NCBI GenBank assembly: GCA_043747595.1
Contig: JAYTOX010000065.1
Coordinates: 14,743-78,742, forward strand
Length of the DNA stretch: 64,000 nt
Origin: JADKIH01 sp043747595
GTDB lineage: Bacteria > Bacteroidota > Bacteroidia > AKYH767-A > 2013-40CM-41-45
Reading direction: 5' to 3'
Shown here in pieces: positions 1 to 10,061 of this stretch. The number at the start of each line of letters is the position of its first letter. Positions within the stretch are counted from its first letter, which is position 1. Below the pieces are notes generated by a model that worked only from the letters and a program-made list of their open reading frames with translations, did no database searches and was not told the origin of the DNA. The translations under genes were made by a program, and so were the position numbers.

Positions 1-30
1 AGCAATAAAAAAATGAATTGAGTTACAAAT

Positions 31-1470
31 CTAATTTTTATCAAGAAAAAAATTATCAAGATGCTTTACCGGAATACTAATTTCTAATTCGCATCCTACT
101 CCCGGAATGCTTGAAAGTTTAAAATCGCCGGCAAATAGTTCTACGCGACGTTTCATATTTGCAATTCCAATTCCCGCCCGAGTATTCTCTGGATCACAGC
201 CTAAACCGTTATCCTTAATATTTAATAACAAGCTACCGTCCTTTTTGAATATTGATAAATTTATAGTTGTGGCATTTGAATGTTTCTGTATATTTCTTAA
301 TTGCTCTTGAATTATTCTGTATAAATTCAATTGTGTTTCCCTTGATAAAGAATAATTGTTAACAGAAGTATCGTACTTTTCATTAATGACATACTTTTCA
401 TCGCCATTAAAAGTATTAATTAAAACATGAATGGAATCTTGAAGAGTACCTTGATCAATAAAAATTGGCGCTAAACGATGCGAAAGATTTCTAATTTCTT
501 CAGAGGCTAGCTTAATATATTCTTTACTTTGCTCATACCATTTTAAACCATCAGGATCTAGTAATTTCTTTATCATACCCAAGCTCATTTGACTAGTAGC
601 AAGTATCTGACAAACGTTATCGTGCAACTCTCCTCCTATTTCGTATCGCTCATCTTCTTGCGTCTTAATAATTGCCTCAGTAAGTTTCAACTCGAAATAT
701 TTTTTCTCAGTCACATCATTTACAATAATAAGTCTGTATTTCGTATCATTAATTTTGACTGGAGTTCCAAATATCTCCACATCTATTAGCTCGCCAGATT
801 TTTTACGATGAATGGCCCCGGAAGAAAATCTAACCGGCTCATTATTGGTTTTCGTATTTTCCAATAAATCTAGCACCATCCCAACTTGGTTTTCAGGTCT
901 GATTTGTAAAATAGTCATTTCTAAAAACTCTTGTTCAGTGTAGCCATAAAGTAATAAAGCAGCGTCATTCACTTGAATGAATTTTAAAGTCTTCAAATCA
1001 AAGACCAACATAGGCTGTGGACTTAAATGAAAAAGGTTACTATATCTTTTCTCAGACTCACTCAAAAGCGATATTGTTTTTTTTCGTTCAATGGAATAAA
1101 TAATACTTTTAAATAAAATCGCAGAATTCAATTCATCCTTTAATAAATAATCAGAAATCCCTTGTGATATTGATAATTTACTAAAATCAACATCTTGATA
1201 GCCTGTCAAAACTACAACAGGGCACTCATTAGCAATTGCAAGTACCGAAGTAATAAGCTTTTGACCACTTAAATCCGGCAAAGTAAGATCTAAAAGAATC
1301 ACATCGAATCGCGAACCTTTTTCTATTTCACCTTCGGCACTTTTGAAATTATCGAAATGTGTTATTTTCATATTAGACATTCTCTCACAAAGAAATTCTT
1401 CTACGATGAAAAGATCGCCAGGATTATCTTCAATAATTAATATTTCATATTTTCCATTATCTTTTATCAT
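31..1470 (-). CDS. Receiver-PAS-histidine kinase (NarX/DesK-like HisKA_3 type)
   Basis: Cytoplasmic signalling protein with no signal peptide or membrane segment. An N-terminal receiver domain (about residues 8-125) carries the phospho-acceptor Asp in LLDLTLPDLSG. A PAS domain follows (about 140-255). The HisKA_3 dimerisation segment has its His in GGELHDNVCQ, and the C-terminal HATPase has the G-boxes DNGLGCD and GIGIANMKRR. A receiver placed before the kinase suggests that phosphorylation from the upstream receiver or kinase modulates this kinase. The start overlaps the stop of the upstream receiver gene by 4 bases, so the two are probably translationally coupled. No DNA-binding response regulator is visible here, so the output may lie beyond the window edge. 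The family call is confident; the signal is unknown. Confidence 0.85.
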   Translation of the reverse strand: MIKDNGKYEILIIEDNPGDLFIVEEFLCERMSNMKITHFDNFKSAEGEIEKGSRFDVILLDLTLPDLSGQKLITSVLAIANECPVVVLTGYQDVDFSKLSISQGISDYLLKDELNSAILFKSIIYSIERKKTISLLSESEKRYSNLFHLSPQPMLVFDLKTLKFIQVNDAALLLYGYTEQEFLEMTILQIRPENQVGMVLDLLENTKTNNEPVRFSSGAIHRKKSGELIDVEIFGTPVKINDTKYRLIIVNDVTEKKYFELKLTEAIIKTQEDERYEIGGELHDNVCQILATSQMSLGMIKKLLDPDGLKWYEQSKEYIKLASEEIRNLSHRLAPIFIDQGTLQDSIHVLINTFNGDEKYVINEKYDTSVNNYSLSRETQLNLYRIIQEQLRNIQKHSNATTINLSIFKKDGSLLLNIKDNGLGCDPENTRAGIGIANMKRRVELFAGDFKLSSIPGVGCELEISIPVKHLDNFFLDKN

Positions 1471-1910
1471 TCTTTCCCATTTTTACTTGTTGGCAAAGTA
1501 ACAATTGATATCCAAAAGTTTTCGATGCTCTTAACTACATTTAGAAATTTATCAACCTCAACAGGCTTGGTAATAAAACAATTTGCTTGATTCATATATG
1601 ACTGAACAATATCATTTTCAGAAGATGAAGTTGTAAGCATTATTACCGGTATATGTTTCAAATGCTGATTTGCTTTTACAAACTGCAATACTTCTTGGCC
1701 ATTTTTTCGTGGTAAATTTACATCCAACAAAATCAAATCAGGCAATTCGACATTTTCAAATCCTCCTTTCTTCATCAAGAAATCAATTGCCTCTTCTCCA
1801 TTTCTAGCAACACTTACTTTATTTACGATCTTTCCTTCTTCCAATGCTTCTGTTGTCAGGAAAATATCGCCTTCGTTATCTTCAACTAATAAAATGTGCA
1901 CATCATTCAT
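1467..1910 (-). CDS. Stand-alone response regulator receiver (Rcp1/CheY-like)
   Basis: Single receiver domain of 147 residues. The acidic pocket is in LLVEDNEGD, the phospho-acceptor Asp in LLDVNLPRKNG, the conserved Thr in MLTTSSS and the Lys in ITKPVEVDKF. There is no output domain. The extended LPRKNG and tail resemble the Rcp1 class that pairs with multi-PAS or phytochrome-like kinases (family knowledge). It lies 5 bases downstream of the large PAS kinase and overlaps the following receiver-kinase by 4 bases. It therefore probably shuttles phosphate between the two kinases (inference). Confidence 0.88.
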   Translation of the reverse strand: MNDVHILLVEDNEGDIFLTTEALEEGKIVNKVSVARNGEEAIDFLMKKGGFENVELPDLILLDVNLPRKNGQEVLQFVKANQHLKHIPVIMLTTSSSENDIVQSYMNQANCFITKPVEVDKFLNVVKSIENFWISIVTLPTSKNGKE

Positions 1911-1915
1911 ATTTG

Positions 1916-4900
1916 TTAGTTTTTTGGTATAGTAAAATAAAATGTACTTCCGAATCCTTCTTCCGACTCAACCCAAATTGAGCCTCCTAACTGTTCAATA
2001 ATTTTTTTTGCAACTGCCAATCCTACACCAGTTCCAGAATATTCTCCCTTGCCATGAAGGCGCTGAAAAATAACAAATATTTTATCGAAATATACTTTAT
2101 TAATACCTATACCATTGTCTTTAACCGAAAACCTCCACACATTTGGTAAATCAATAATTGAAATGCTAATCTGAGGAAGAACATTGGTCCTGCTATACTT
2201 CAAAGCATTCCCAATTAAATTTTGGAATACCTGATGGATTGCTGATCGTCGAGTTTTTAACTCAGGTAAATCATCGGCTTCAATTTGACCATTCAATTCA
2301 TCAATTTGTTCTCTAAAAAGAAATTTTACATCTTCAATTATTTGATTAAAGTTTACAATTTCCAACTCATCTACTCCCCTGCCTACTTTTGAATACTCCA
2401 ACAAGTCTAAAATAATTTGTCTCATCCGTGATGCGCCATCAACCGCAAAGTGAATATATTTCTTTCCTCTAGCATCCAACAATTCATTATATCTATTTTC
2501 AAGCTGAGTAAGGAAACTACTCACCATCCTTAAAGGCTCTTGTAAATCGTGCGAAGCTATATATGCAAATTGCTCTAATTCTTGATTTGATATTGCCAAT
2601 TCTTGAGAATGCTTTTGCAATTGTTCATTCAATTGCTCCAATCTTATTTCAGAATTCTTTCGTTCAGTAACATCGCGCTCAATTGCTATCCAATGAGTAT
2701 ACCACCCTTTTTCATTTGCAACCGGAGTAACAGACAATTCAATCCAAAATTCCTCACCACTCTTTTTATAATTCACCAAAGTAATTTCACATCTCTCCCA
2801 ACGTTTTAAAGCTTTACTCAACTTCGAGAGAGCAATCTTGTCCGACTTTGGACCTTGTAATAGCTTAGGTGTTTTACCTACTACTTCTTCAGAAGTATAT
2901 CCTGTCATTTTAGTGAACGCTTCATTCACATAAATTATCCTGTGTCCATTTTCATCAAATGGATCTGCTTCTGTAATGACTACAGAATCTGAAGCATTTA
3001 CTACAACCGATTCCATCAACTTTAATTGTTCTTCTATTTTCAAATTTTCAGTTACATCGTTCAAAAGTGCTAATGTATATGTCCTATCACTGTCCTCTAT
3101 TAAATGCGAACTAATCTCAAGAAACATTATTTCTCCATTCTTTTTTTTATGTCGCCATACACTTTTATTTGTCGAAATATAAATCTCCTTTGACTTTGTT
3201 ATTGCTTCTATCATCGGCACATCTTCTATAGGACGCAATTCCCTTAATGATAGCGAGAGAAAATCTTTTCTAGTATACCCATATTTTGACAAGGCCTCTT
3301 CATTGGCATCTAATATTTGCAAACTTGTAAAATCCCAAATAAACATTGGACTAGGATTATTCTCGAAGAGCTTTTTATATTTGTTCTCTGATTCAACTAA
3401 TGCTTTCTCTTTAAATTTATCAGCTGTTACATCTCTTCCCACGCAATATACAAGGTGGTCTTCATCATCCCATCTTGCCGACCAAACAACAGGCACCACT
3501 CTGCCTTCTTTATTTATTACATTGTTTTCAAAATTTGTTATCTCTAAACTTTTAATGATCTCCTCTGCTACTTGAATCGTCTTTTGATGATCATCTTGAA
3601 TAATAAAATTTAAAATATTAATCCCCTCCAACTTATCTGAACCAAGACCAAGCATTTCTTCCATAGAAGCACTCAACTTAACAAAATTCATATCCCCATC
3701 AATTGTACAAATAAAATCAATAGACGAATTCATGATATTTACTAAGTCTGTTTTTGCCTTCTGTAATTCTAATAAATTTAATATATCCTCTGTTACATCT
3801 TTCGAAAAACATGCAACACCAAATAAAGAATTATCCGAATTATAAATAGGATTGAATGATATCCTTGCGTAATTAATTCTCTTCGCTACAGGACTATAAA
3901 TTTGTTCATCAATCAAAAATGATTCACCATTCAGTGCTCTACTGTAATAATTCCTCCATTTTGAAACTAGTTCAGGCCAAAAATCATCAATTAAAACAGA
4001 ATCACCTGCTTTAGGTTCACGATTTATATATTGTCTAATAGAATCTTTATAAGCCTTGTTTGCCGTAATAACATTCATAGACGAATCAATAGACCAAATT
4101 AAATCGCTTGTTCCATTAATGAGTGATTCATAATTTGCTTTTGCTAACTGAATTTCTTCTGCCTGTTGAGACTCTCTTGTAACATCTAAAATGGTGGAAA
4201 TAAGTAATCCTTGCCCTTCCAATGCCATTGACTTCACATCTACAAATCGCTGTCCATCATTTTTCGTAGCAACTTCTAGTTTATCCCATTTTACAATTCC
4301 TTCAACAGGATAATCAAGCATAGAATCAATCCTACTTAATATTTCGTTCGAACCGTGTTCGCTTTTAAGATTTCTATTTCCCGGAATATCCTCAATAGCA
4401 ATTTCAGCAACATCTAAACCAAATATTTTACGAAATTGTCTATTTACAAAAGTAACTTCTTTGTTTTTAATATTATTCACAACAATTCCTATAGGCAAAT
4501 TATAGAGAACAGACTCAATAAAACTATTTCTTTTTTTCAATTCATCAGACAACTCATTTTTCTTATTCTCCAAATTAACAGCATCTGTAATGTCTTTAAA
4601 ATTATTTACTACACCTCCAACAGCAGGATCATCACAAAAATTTGTAAATGTACTTTCAATCCACTCTAATTTACCTTCAATATTTTTTACTCGATATTTA
4701 ATACCATATATTGGCTTAGAAGGAGAAGCCAAAGATTCACTAAATTTAGTCTTTACATAATTCAAATCTTCAGCATAAATCATTTTAAAAATAGTATAGT
4801 TAGGCTCTGGATGCAAAGCTTTTCCAAACGCCAAATCCACTCCTTGTGAAACAAAAATTGGCACTGCTTTCTTATTGAGAATAATTATTGACTCTCCACC

Positions 4901-6322
4901 ATTTTCTACAATAGCTTTAAACCTTCGTTCATTAGCAAGTAAAATTTCCTTAGCGATGTGAATTTCAGTGACGTCCATTCCAGTCAAAACAACCCCAATT
5001 ATTTTATTCTCTTTGTTTTTTGCCGGACTAAATTTAATCTGAAAATAATTAAATTTTCCATTTTTTTGATCTACTTTAAATTCTGTTTGACGTCCATTTC
5101 CTTTTAAACTCGCTAAACAATTTTCCAACAAAATCGACTTTCTGTTTGGCATGGAATAATCCAAAATCGAATCTCCGATTTTAATATTTAGTCCCAACAA
5201 ATTCGCATATAGCTTTTCTACTTTTGTATTGTATGAAATAATTTTTAATTCCTCGTCTATAAGAATAAACGATTCCTCAGTATTACTCATAAGTAAATTT
5301 CTATTTAACTCCGAATTTCTTTGCTCCGAAATATCACTTAATGTATTGCATACATTTACTTCTCCATTTTTATCGGAAAAAAACTTCGAGGTAAATTCAA
5401 GAGGAAATCGGGTTCCGTCTTTTTTAATTCCAATCAATTCGCCCTTCACAAACCCACTTTCTTCTCTTTCCTTCAACTTCAATCTCAGATCATCATTGAT
5501 TAAAATAATATCATTTCTCTTTTTCTTAACAAATTCCGATTTTGAATATCCGAAAAGTTCACAAGCTGCTTTGTTTATTTCCAATAAAGTACCATCCGGC
5601 TTACTCACTATAAATGGTAAAATCGTATGCTCTAATATATCAAAATAATTTTCCGGTAATGTTCCCGGCTTTCTTTTCTTCGAAGTTTTTTTAACCCTTG
5701 ATTTTGCATAAGCACGAACTAAACATTCATTGATATGTACGCCAATTTTATTTATAGGTACAATAATTTCTTGTTTGACTTTTTTATTCAATTTTAATCC
5801 ATCATTTTTCTTAAAAACAGTATCTTGAATAATTAGTTTGCTCCCATTTTTAAAAAATGGCGCAACATTCATTTCATCCAAATCATTGGTACCTTTCAAA
5901 ATTACTCCAATAAAATTTTTACTCCTACTCTGACAAGATTTTAAAAACTCCAATTGTCCACTCGTTTTGACTAGTTTCTTTTTCCCATTTGTTGAATTCG
6001 ATACTGACAATTTCAATGAACTGTTATCTGTAAGAATCGAAATTGAACCTGATAAATATTTTTTCCTCGATCGACTCCCCTCTACTTCTATACCGGTTAT
6101 TTTTTCAACTGTTTCTACTAACTCTCTTCTGCTTTTATCATTCAGCTGAGTATTAATAAGCAGACATACGTTTTCCAAATCAGGCAACTGTTTTAAAAAT
6201 TGTTTAATAGCCAAAGTTGAAACTCCTCTTGCTTCAACTGCTATTATGGCGAGCGACTTATTATTTTTCTTTGCTACTTTCACCTTTTCACGACTTTTTT
6301 TTTCAAAACTATTGCTTTTCAT
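1916..6322 (-). CDS. Multi-PAS sensor histidine kinase with degenerate CheB-like N-terminus
   Basis: A 1468-residue soluble kinase. Residues about 20-205 align along their length with the CheB methylesterase fold: FLKQLPDLENV after the first strand, then GVILKGTNDLDEM where active CheB has GIVLSGTGSDG, then LIIQDTVF. The catalytic Ser of the GASxGG motif is replaced (AVEARG), and the His and Asp positions are not kept. About eight PAS/PAC modules follow (roughly residues 220-1210), then HisKA with His in IASHDLQEPLR. The HATPase has N-box NLIGNALKYS, DNGIGI and GTGVGLAVAKK. It is the first gene of the signalling operon. CheB/CheR/PAS/kinase fusions are known in Bacteroidota; here CheR is absent and CheB looks inactive. 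Confidence 0.85.
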   Translation of the reverse strand: MKSNSFEKKSREKVKVAKKNNKSLAIIAVEARGVSTLAIKQFLKQLPDLENVCLLINTQLNDKSRRELVETVEKITGIEVEGSRSRKKYLSGSISILTDNSSLKLSVSNSTNGKKKLVKTSGQLEFLKSCQSRSKNFIGVILKGTNDLDEMNVAPFFKNGSKLIIQDTVFKKNDGLKLNKKVKQEIIVPINKIGVHINECLVRAYAKSRVKKTSKKRKPGTLPENYFDILEHTILPFIVSKPDGTLLEINKAACELFGYSKSEFVKKKRNDIILINDDLRLKLKEREESGFVKGELIGIKKDGTRFPLEFTSKFFSDKNGEVNVCNTLSDISEQRNSELNRNLLMSNTEESFILIDEELKIISYNTKVEKLYANLLGLNIKIGDSILDYSMPNRKSILLENCLASLKGNGRQTEFKVDQKNGKFNYFQIKFSPAKNKENKIIGVVLTGMDVTEIHIAKEILLANERRFKAIVENGGESIIILNKKAVPIFVSQGVDLAFGKALHPEPNYTIFKMIYAEDLNYVKTKFSESLASPSKPIYGIKYRVKNIEGKLEWIESTFTNFCDDPAVGGVVNNFKDITDAVNLENKKNELSDELKKRNSFIESVLYNLPIGIVVNNIKNKEVTFVNRQFRKIFGLDVAEIAIEDIPGNRNLKSEHGSNEILSRIDSMLDYPVEGIVKWDKLEVATKNDGQRFVDVKSMALEGQGLLISTILDVTRESQQAEEIQLAKANYESLINGTSDLIWSIDSSMNVITANKAYKDSIRQYINREPKAGDSVLIDDFWPELVSKWRNYYSRALNGESFLIDEQIYSPVAKRINYARISFNPIYNSDNSLFGVACFSKDVTEDILNLLELQKAKTDLVNIMNSSIDFICTIDGDMNFVKLSASMEEMLGLGSDKLEGINILNFIIQDDHQKTIQVAEEIIKSLEITNFENNVINKEGRVVPVVWSARWDDEDHLVYCVGRDVTADKFKEKALVESENKYKKLFENNPSPMFIWDFTSLQILDANEEALSKYGYTRKDFLSLSLRELRPIEDVPMIEAITKSKEIYISTNKSVWRHKKKNGEIMFLEISSHLIEDSDRTYTLALLNDVTENLKIEEQLKLMESVVVNASDSVVITEADPFDENGHRIIYVNEAFTKMTGYTSEEVVGKTPKLLQGPKSDKIALSKLSKALKRWERCEITLVNYKKSGEEFWIELSVTPVANEKGWYTHWIAIERDVTERKNSEIRLEQLNEQLQKHSQELAISNQELEQFAYIASHDLQEPLRMVSSFLTQLENRYNELLDARGKKYIHFAVDGASRMRQIILDLLEYSKVGRGVDELEIVNFNQIIEDVKFLFREQIDELNGQIEADDLPELKTRRSAIHQVFQNLIGNALKYSRTNVLPQISISIIDLPNVWRFSVKDNGIGINKVYFDKIFVIFQRLHGKGEYSGTGVGLAVAKKIIEQLGGSIWVESEEGFGSTFYFTIPKN

Positions 6323-6780
6323 TTCTCTTAAAAATTATAAATAAATCAAGTAAGTAAACTTTGCTAACACCATTATTTACCTGTTCAGTTTTACTTATTT
6401 GTATTATTTGTAATTCAACAAACTCAACTTACAAGTGAGAACACAGTAATGAAAACAACACGAAGGTTATTTCTTTAAACGTACAAAAAAAAGTGATTGA
6501 ATTCTACAGTAAAACAGGAAGAAGAATAAGGAAATTGAGAATAGAAACTCTAATGTCAGATTTGTTAAAAAATGGACATGGCCGGAAATGTGCGCATAAA
6601 ATTTTGAATTAAAGTTTTGATTTTAAACTAATTAAATATAAATAAAGTCTAATATAAAATTTAGCTATTGTTTTTGCCATTACAACGCCGTGAAGTTGAT
6701 ACACAAAAACACCTCAAAACGAATAATGCCATCAATGCAAATCGCCGTTTTTTTCTTTAAAATCTAATGGTTATTTTTCA
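6323..6780. other. Intergenic stretch, 458 bp
   Basis: AT-rich region upstream of the large PAS kinase and downstream of the universal stress gene, both on the minus strand. It must contain the kinase operon promoter, but I found no full CAAAnnTA (minus-strand -7 box) match close to the start. No convincing ORF or strong hairpin is seen. Confidence 0.5.
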
Positions 6781-7677
6781 TTACATAATCCCAAATCCTG
6801 GCGTATCAATTGAATATTGCCCGTATGTATGCTTATAACTTAACACGGGTATCAATGAATGATTCACAATTTGCTGAGAAAATGCTCCCATAAATACTCC
6901 GGTAATTTTAGATTCATGGCCAGTGTTAATCACAATCAAATCACATTTATTTTTAGTTGCATATTTGATTGCTGTCTCTGCTAAATTAGTTCCATAAGCC
7001 AAATTAGATTCGTATTGTAATTCATCTGATTCGATCAATCTTTCAACAGAAGCCATTTTAATTTTGAATTTAGCTATGTCACTTTTATCGCGCGAACCAG
7101 GCAAGCCTAACAAATGGATTTTTGAATCGTATAATTTTGCAATAATCATTGCTATGTTCACCTTTTCTCTGCTATGAATTGAATTATCTAGCGGAATCAA
7201 AATATTTTTAAACCCTGTTTTATTCGATTTCCTTTGAGTGGTTAAAACCGGAATGTCTGATAGTGTTATAACGCGTTGCGAGTTGCTTCCAATAAAATAT
7301 TCTTTAAAACCTGAAGCTCCATGTGTTCCCATTACAATTAAATCGACTTTCTTCTTATTCGCAAAATTATTAATCTCTGTGTGGATATGCCCTGATACAA
7401 CAAATGTGGTACATTTTATTCCAAACTTTTTTACAATTTGGTCTTTCATTGTTTCCATTTTCTTATTAATCCTGTTTTCAAGATCATTCAGTGATGGAGG
7501 AATTGTTTCGGTCGCGGCAAATACTGAATAGTTATAACCGGTCGACTCTACAACATTCAACAATAAAATATCCGCTTTCAATCCAATTGCAAGTGAAGTT
7601 GCTTCGGCGAGAGCTATATCTGAGGTCTCCGTAAAATCAATAGGAACAAGTATTTTCCTAATATTTATTTTTTTCAT
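6781..7677 (-). CDS. Tandem universal stress protein (two UspA domains)
   Basis: 298 residues with two Usp folds in tandem. The first (about 1-150) opens with KILVPIDFTETSD and ends with the nucleotide-binding signature GTHGASGFKEYFIGSNSQRV, which fits G-2x-G-9x-G(S/T). The second (about 155-285) opens with NILIPLDNSIHSREK, but its loop (INTGHESKITGVFMGAFSQQ) matches the signature poorly, so it may not bind ATP. Tandem Usp proteins are cytoplasmic and are often induced by hypoxia or starvation (family knowledge). Lying between a sensor operon and a cytochrome operon fits a respiratory stress role, but that is inference. Confidence 0.85.
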   Translation of the reverse strand: MKKINIRKILVPIDFTETSDIALAEATSLAIGLKADILLLNVVESTGYNYSVFAATETIPPSLNDLENRINKKMETMKDQIVKKFGIKCTTFVVSGHIHTEINNFANKKKVDLIVMGTHGASGFKEYFIGSNSQRVITLSDIPVLTTQRKSNKTGFKNILIPLDNSIHSREKVNIAMIIAKLYDSKIHLLGLPGSRDKSDIAKFKIKMASVERLIESDELQYESNLAYGTNLAETAIKYATKNKCDLIVINTGHESKITGVFMGAFSQQIVNHSLIPVLSYKHTYGQYSIDTPGFGIM

Positions 7678-7984
7678 AATAATTAATTTAAAATTAAAAC
7701 TTTCACCTAAATTTTACCTATGAACAACATATTGACAATCGAATAATTTAATCGGATTCTTAAAATTATCACTTTTTATTTCTCGCATTAAATTGTTCTT
7801 ACAATTTACAATTTATTAATACACAACACAAGAAATAGAACATTTATTTCGACAAGTGAGGCAATTTTTGCGTACATGAATTATTTTTAATACATGTAAA
7901 TATAAAATTGTATAACAAATCTTTAGCCGAAATTTGTATCCAATCTTAATTCACAACTCATTTTTGCATTGATCAGAACTAGTT
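7678..7984. other. Intergenic stretch, 307 bp
   Basis: Very AT-rich region upstream of the universal stress gene and after the last cytochrome gene. I see no ORF, tRNA, strong terminator or clear promoter match. It presumably holds the usp promoter. Confidence 0.4.
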
Positions 7985-8533
7985 CTACTCCTTTTTAGGC
8001 ATGATCAATTTATTCAATGCTCGAATCACATCTGCCATTACATAAATAACAACCAGCAACAAAACGATTATCAAAATAGCACCCCATGGAACCGCACTAA
8101 AGATCTTCAAAATACTATTTCCAGGCTTTTCTACATTGACATTATTGTCTGTTGTTGGCGCTTTTACTATTACAGAAACAGCAGTCACTTCAGGCTGTAT
8201 CGCACTACCTTTTTCTTTTATATAGGCAAGCAAACTTTCTATTTCTTTCCCTGACAATTTATGATCGGGCATAATCATTCCATTGTTTTGCTTAAAGAGA
8301 TTTACAGCTGACGAATCTCCTTTCTTAATCATGGATTGAGACGAGGTAATAAACGACTTCAGCCAACTCGTGGAATGTCGGCTCTCTACTCCTTTTAAAT
8401 CGGGGCCGACTAGCTTCCCTTGTCCAATCGAGTGACAAGCAATACAGGATTGATTAAATAATTTCTCCCCCTCCGATTGACTGTAAACTTGAAGAGAAAA
8501 TAAAATGATGGTAACTATCAAAAGTTGTTTCAT
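7985..8533 (-). CDS. Membrane-anchored c-type cytochrome
   Basis: 182 residues: an N-terminal signal peptide (cleavage near VYSQS), one class I cytochrome c domain with haem motif CIACH (residues 30-34) and a likely axial Met in GMIMPDHKLS. A linker follows, then a C-terminal membrane helix (about 148-172, WGAILIIVLLLVVIYVMADV) ending in a basic tail. This topology puts the haem in the periplasm, tethered to the inner membrane. It is the last gene of the cytochrome/porin operon, 4 bases after the lipoprotein cytochrome. It probably passes electrons between a membrane quinol oxidoreductase and the soluble or lipid-anchored cytochromes (inference). Confidence 0.82.
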   Translation of the reverse strand: MKQLLIVTIILFSLQVYSQSEGEKLFNQSCIACHSIGQGKLVGPDLKGVESRHSTSWLKSFITSSQSMIKKGDSSAVNLFKQNNGMIMPDHKLSGKEIESLLAYIKEKGSAIQPEVTAVSVIVKAPTTDNNVNVEKPGNSILKIFSAVPWGAILIIVLLLVVIYVMADVIRALNKLIMPKKE

Positions 8534-8537
8534 AATT

Positions 8538-8810
8538 TTAATTGGCAGATTTTAGAAATTCAACAATTTTACTTTGTTCATCATCTGTAATATTCGCTCT
8601 CACTTTCATGTGTTCTCCAATTAATGACCACTGATCATCGTTATAATCTGTTGGCGATGGTGCATTATGACAACGAACACAATTTTCACCCCAAAGTGTT
8701 GCCCCACTCTTATCAGCTATCAAAGTTGAAGTTGTTGAACATCCTATATTCATAAGGATTACTGAAATTGTGGCTGCCACAACCAGTAAAATATTTTTTT
8801 TGTTTTTCAT
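8538..8810 (-). CDS. Small lipoprotein c-type cytochrome
   Basis: 90 residues. A type II signal peptide ends at Cys24 (lipobox MNIGC), so the protein is predicted to be lipid-anchored. A single haem motif CVRCH lies at residues 44-48. The rest is a short domain (EHMKVRANITDDEQSKIVEF) like the minimal cytochromes next to porins or multihaem reductases. The start used gives a normal lipoprotein signal. It lies 20 bases after the porin gene and 4 bases before the membrane cytochrome. It might reach the outer membrane and contact the porin (inference). Confidence 0.78.
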   Translation of the reverse strand: MKNKKNILLVVAATISVILMNIGCSTTSTLIADKSGATLWGENCVRCHNAPSPTDYNDDQWSLIGEHMKVRANITDDEQSKIVEFLKSAN

Positions 8811-8830
8811 AATTTTCGTTTTTTGAAGAG

Positions 8831-10057
8831 TTAAAATCCTGTAGCAAATCGAACAAGGAATATATCGCTTGTGGAACCATCAGGCGACTTTTGATTTTCA
8901 TAAGCAAAACGTAAACCTGACTTCCAACTTAACCAATAACAAGCACCAATATCGAAACGAGTCGTTGTTCCTCCTCCCCATGCTGCTTCTTTTGGCAATG
9001 TACCTGAATTGTATCGACCAAGTATCTCAATATTTTTGAAAAAATTATTTTCGACAAACGCAGGATGAATTCCAAGCTGTATATAATACACACTACTCTG
9101 ATTCTTGAATGTATATTCACCTGTACCTGTGCTATCCCCGGGATCTACATAATTGGCATCGTCTACATTCACAGAATTATATTGGCCCTTTAAATTAATG
9201 ATGCTCTTCAATTCGCTCATTGACTTTACATAGGAGAAATCTATCGCATAAGCTGTCGCAGCTGTTTTTTCATAGATAGAATTTGCCGAACCAACCTTTC
9301 CACTATTTCCGGAGAAGCCAATCTCTAACGATGAGTTTGAAAACGGTAGGAACCCTATTCTTCCACCTATCGCTTTATTATTATTGTTATCATAAAAGTT
9401 TTCATACTCTAAAGTCCCTTCCGGGTTTGACCCTGGTTCGTCTCCATTTAATTTCGGACCGTTAGAAACATATATTGCATAATTCATTTTTGCTGTTCCT
9501 AATTGAAACCCTCCGCGAAGATCAACACCCATCTCTGCGCCATTGGGCCCTATGGAATGCATCCCATCTTCATGGTGAATCATTAGAGGTGCATTGGGGA
9601 ATCGCTCTATAAAAGTTGGATGCAACCGTTCTAAGTAAGTACCAAATGGAGTGAGCATTCTTCCCGCACCAAGTGTCATATATTTATTTATCCTATATGA
9701 AAATTTAGCATACTCTAAATCTACTCCGGTTTCACCACCGTCTATCGCTACTTCTACCTCGCCTTCAAAAAACAATCGGTCAGACAACTTCCACAAAAAA
9801 ATTGGGCTAAATCCAACACTATTAAAATTACCTTTCACAGGTGCTTTATCGTCATAAGAAAAATCGAAATTTGCACTTCCTGTTATTAGGCTTTTAGTAT
9901 TGCCTTGAAGCGACAAAAGCTTCACTTCGTTTCTTTGAGTTTGTGTTGATGAAGTGTCTTGGGCTTTGGCACTATTATACCCTCCAAAAAGAAATACGAG
10001 TACCAACGGCAAAATACAACGTCTCAATTTCACCATTTTCAATTTCAAGATTTTCAT
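8831..10057 (-). CDS. Outer-membrane porin-like beta-barrel in cytochrome operon
   Basis: 408 residues with a signal peptide ending near NSAKAQ. The rest alternates aromatic and polar strands and ends in a Phe (FLVRFATGF), as expected for a Bam substrate. Segments such as YAKFSYRINKYMTLGAGRML followed by PFGTYLERLHP, and EMGVDLRGGF, recall phosphate-selective or nitrate-type porins of Bacteroidota. An alternative start 7 codons in (MVKLRRC) gives a more standard signal peptide. The three neighbouring cytochromes suggest a barrel for small-molecule passage linked to respiration, or a partner for electron transfer across the outer membrane. Its substrate cannot be read from the sequence. Confidence 0.75.
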   Translation of the reverse strand: MKILKLKMVKLRRCILPLVLVFLFGGYNSAKAQDTSSTQTQRNEVKLLSLQGNTKSLITGSANFDFSYDDKAPVKGNFNSVGFSPIFLWKLSDRLFFEGEVEVAIDGGETGVDLEYAKFSYRINKYMTLGAGRMLTPFGTYLERLHPTFIERFPNAPLMIHHEDGMHSIGPNGAEMGVDLRGGFQLGTAKMNYAIYVSNGPKLNGDEPGSNPEGTLEYENFYDNNNNKAIGGRIGFLPFSNSSLEIGFSGNSGKVGSANSIYEKTAATAYAIDFSYVKSMSELKSIINLKGQYNSVNVDDANYVDPGDSTGTGEYTFKNQSSVYYIQLGIHPAFVENNFFKNIEILGRYNSGTLPKEAAWGGGTTTRFDIGACYWLSWKSGLRFAYENQKSPDGSTSDIFLVRFATGF

Positions 10058-10061
10058 AGTA

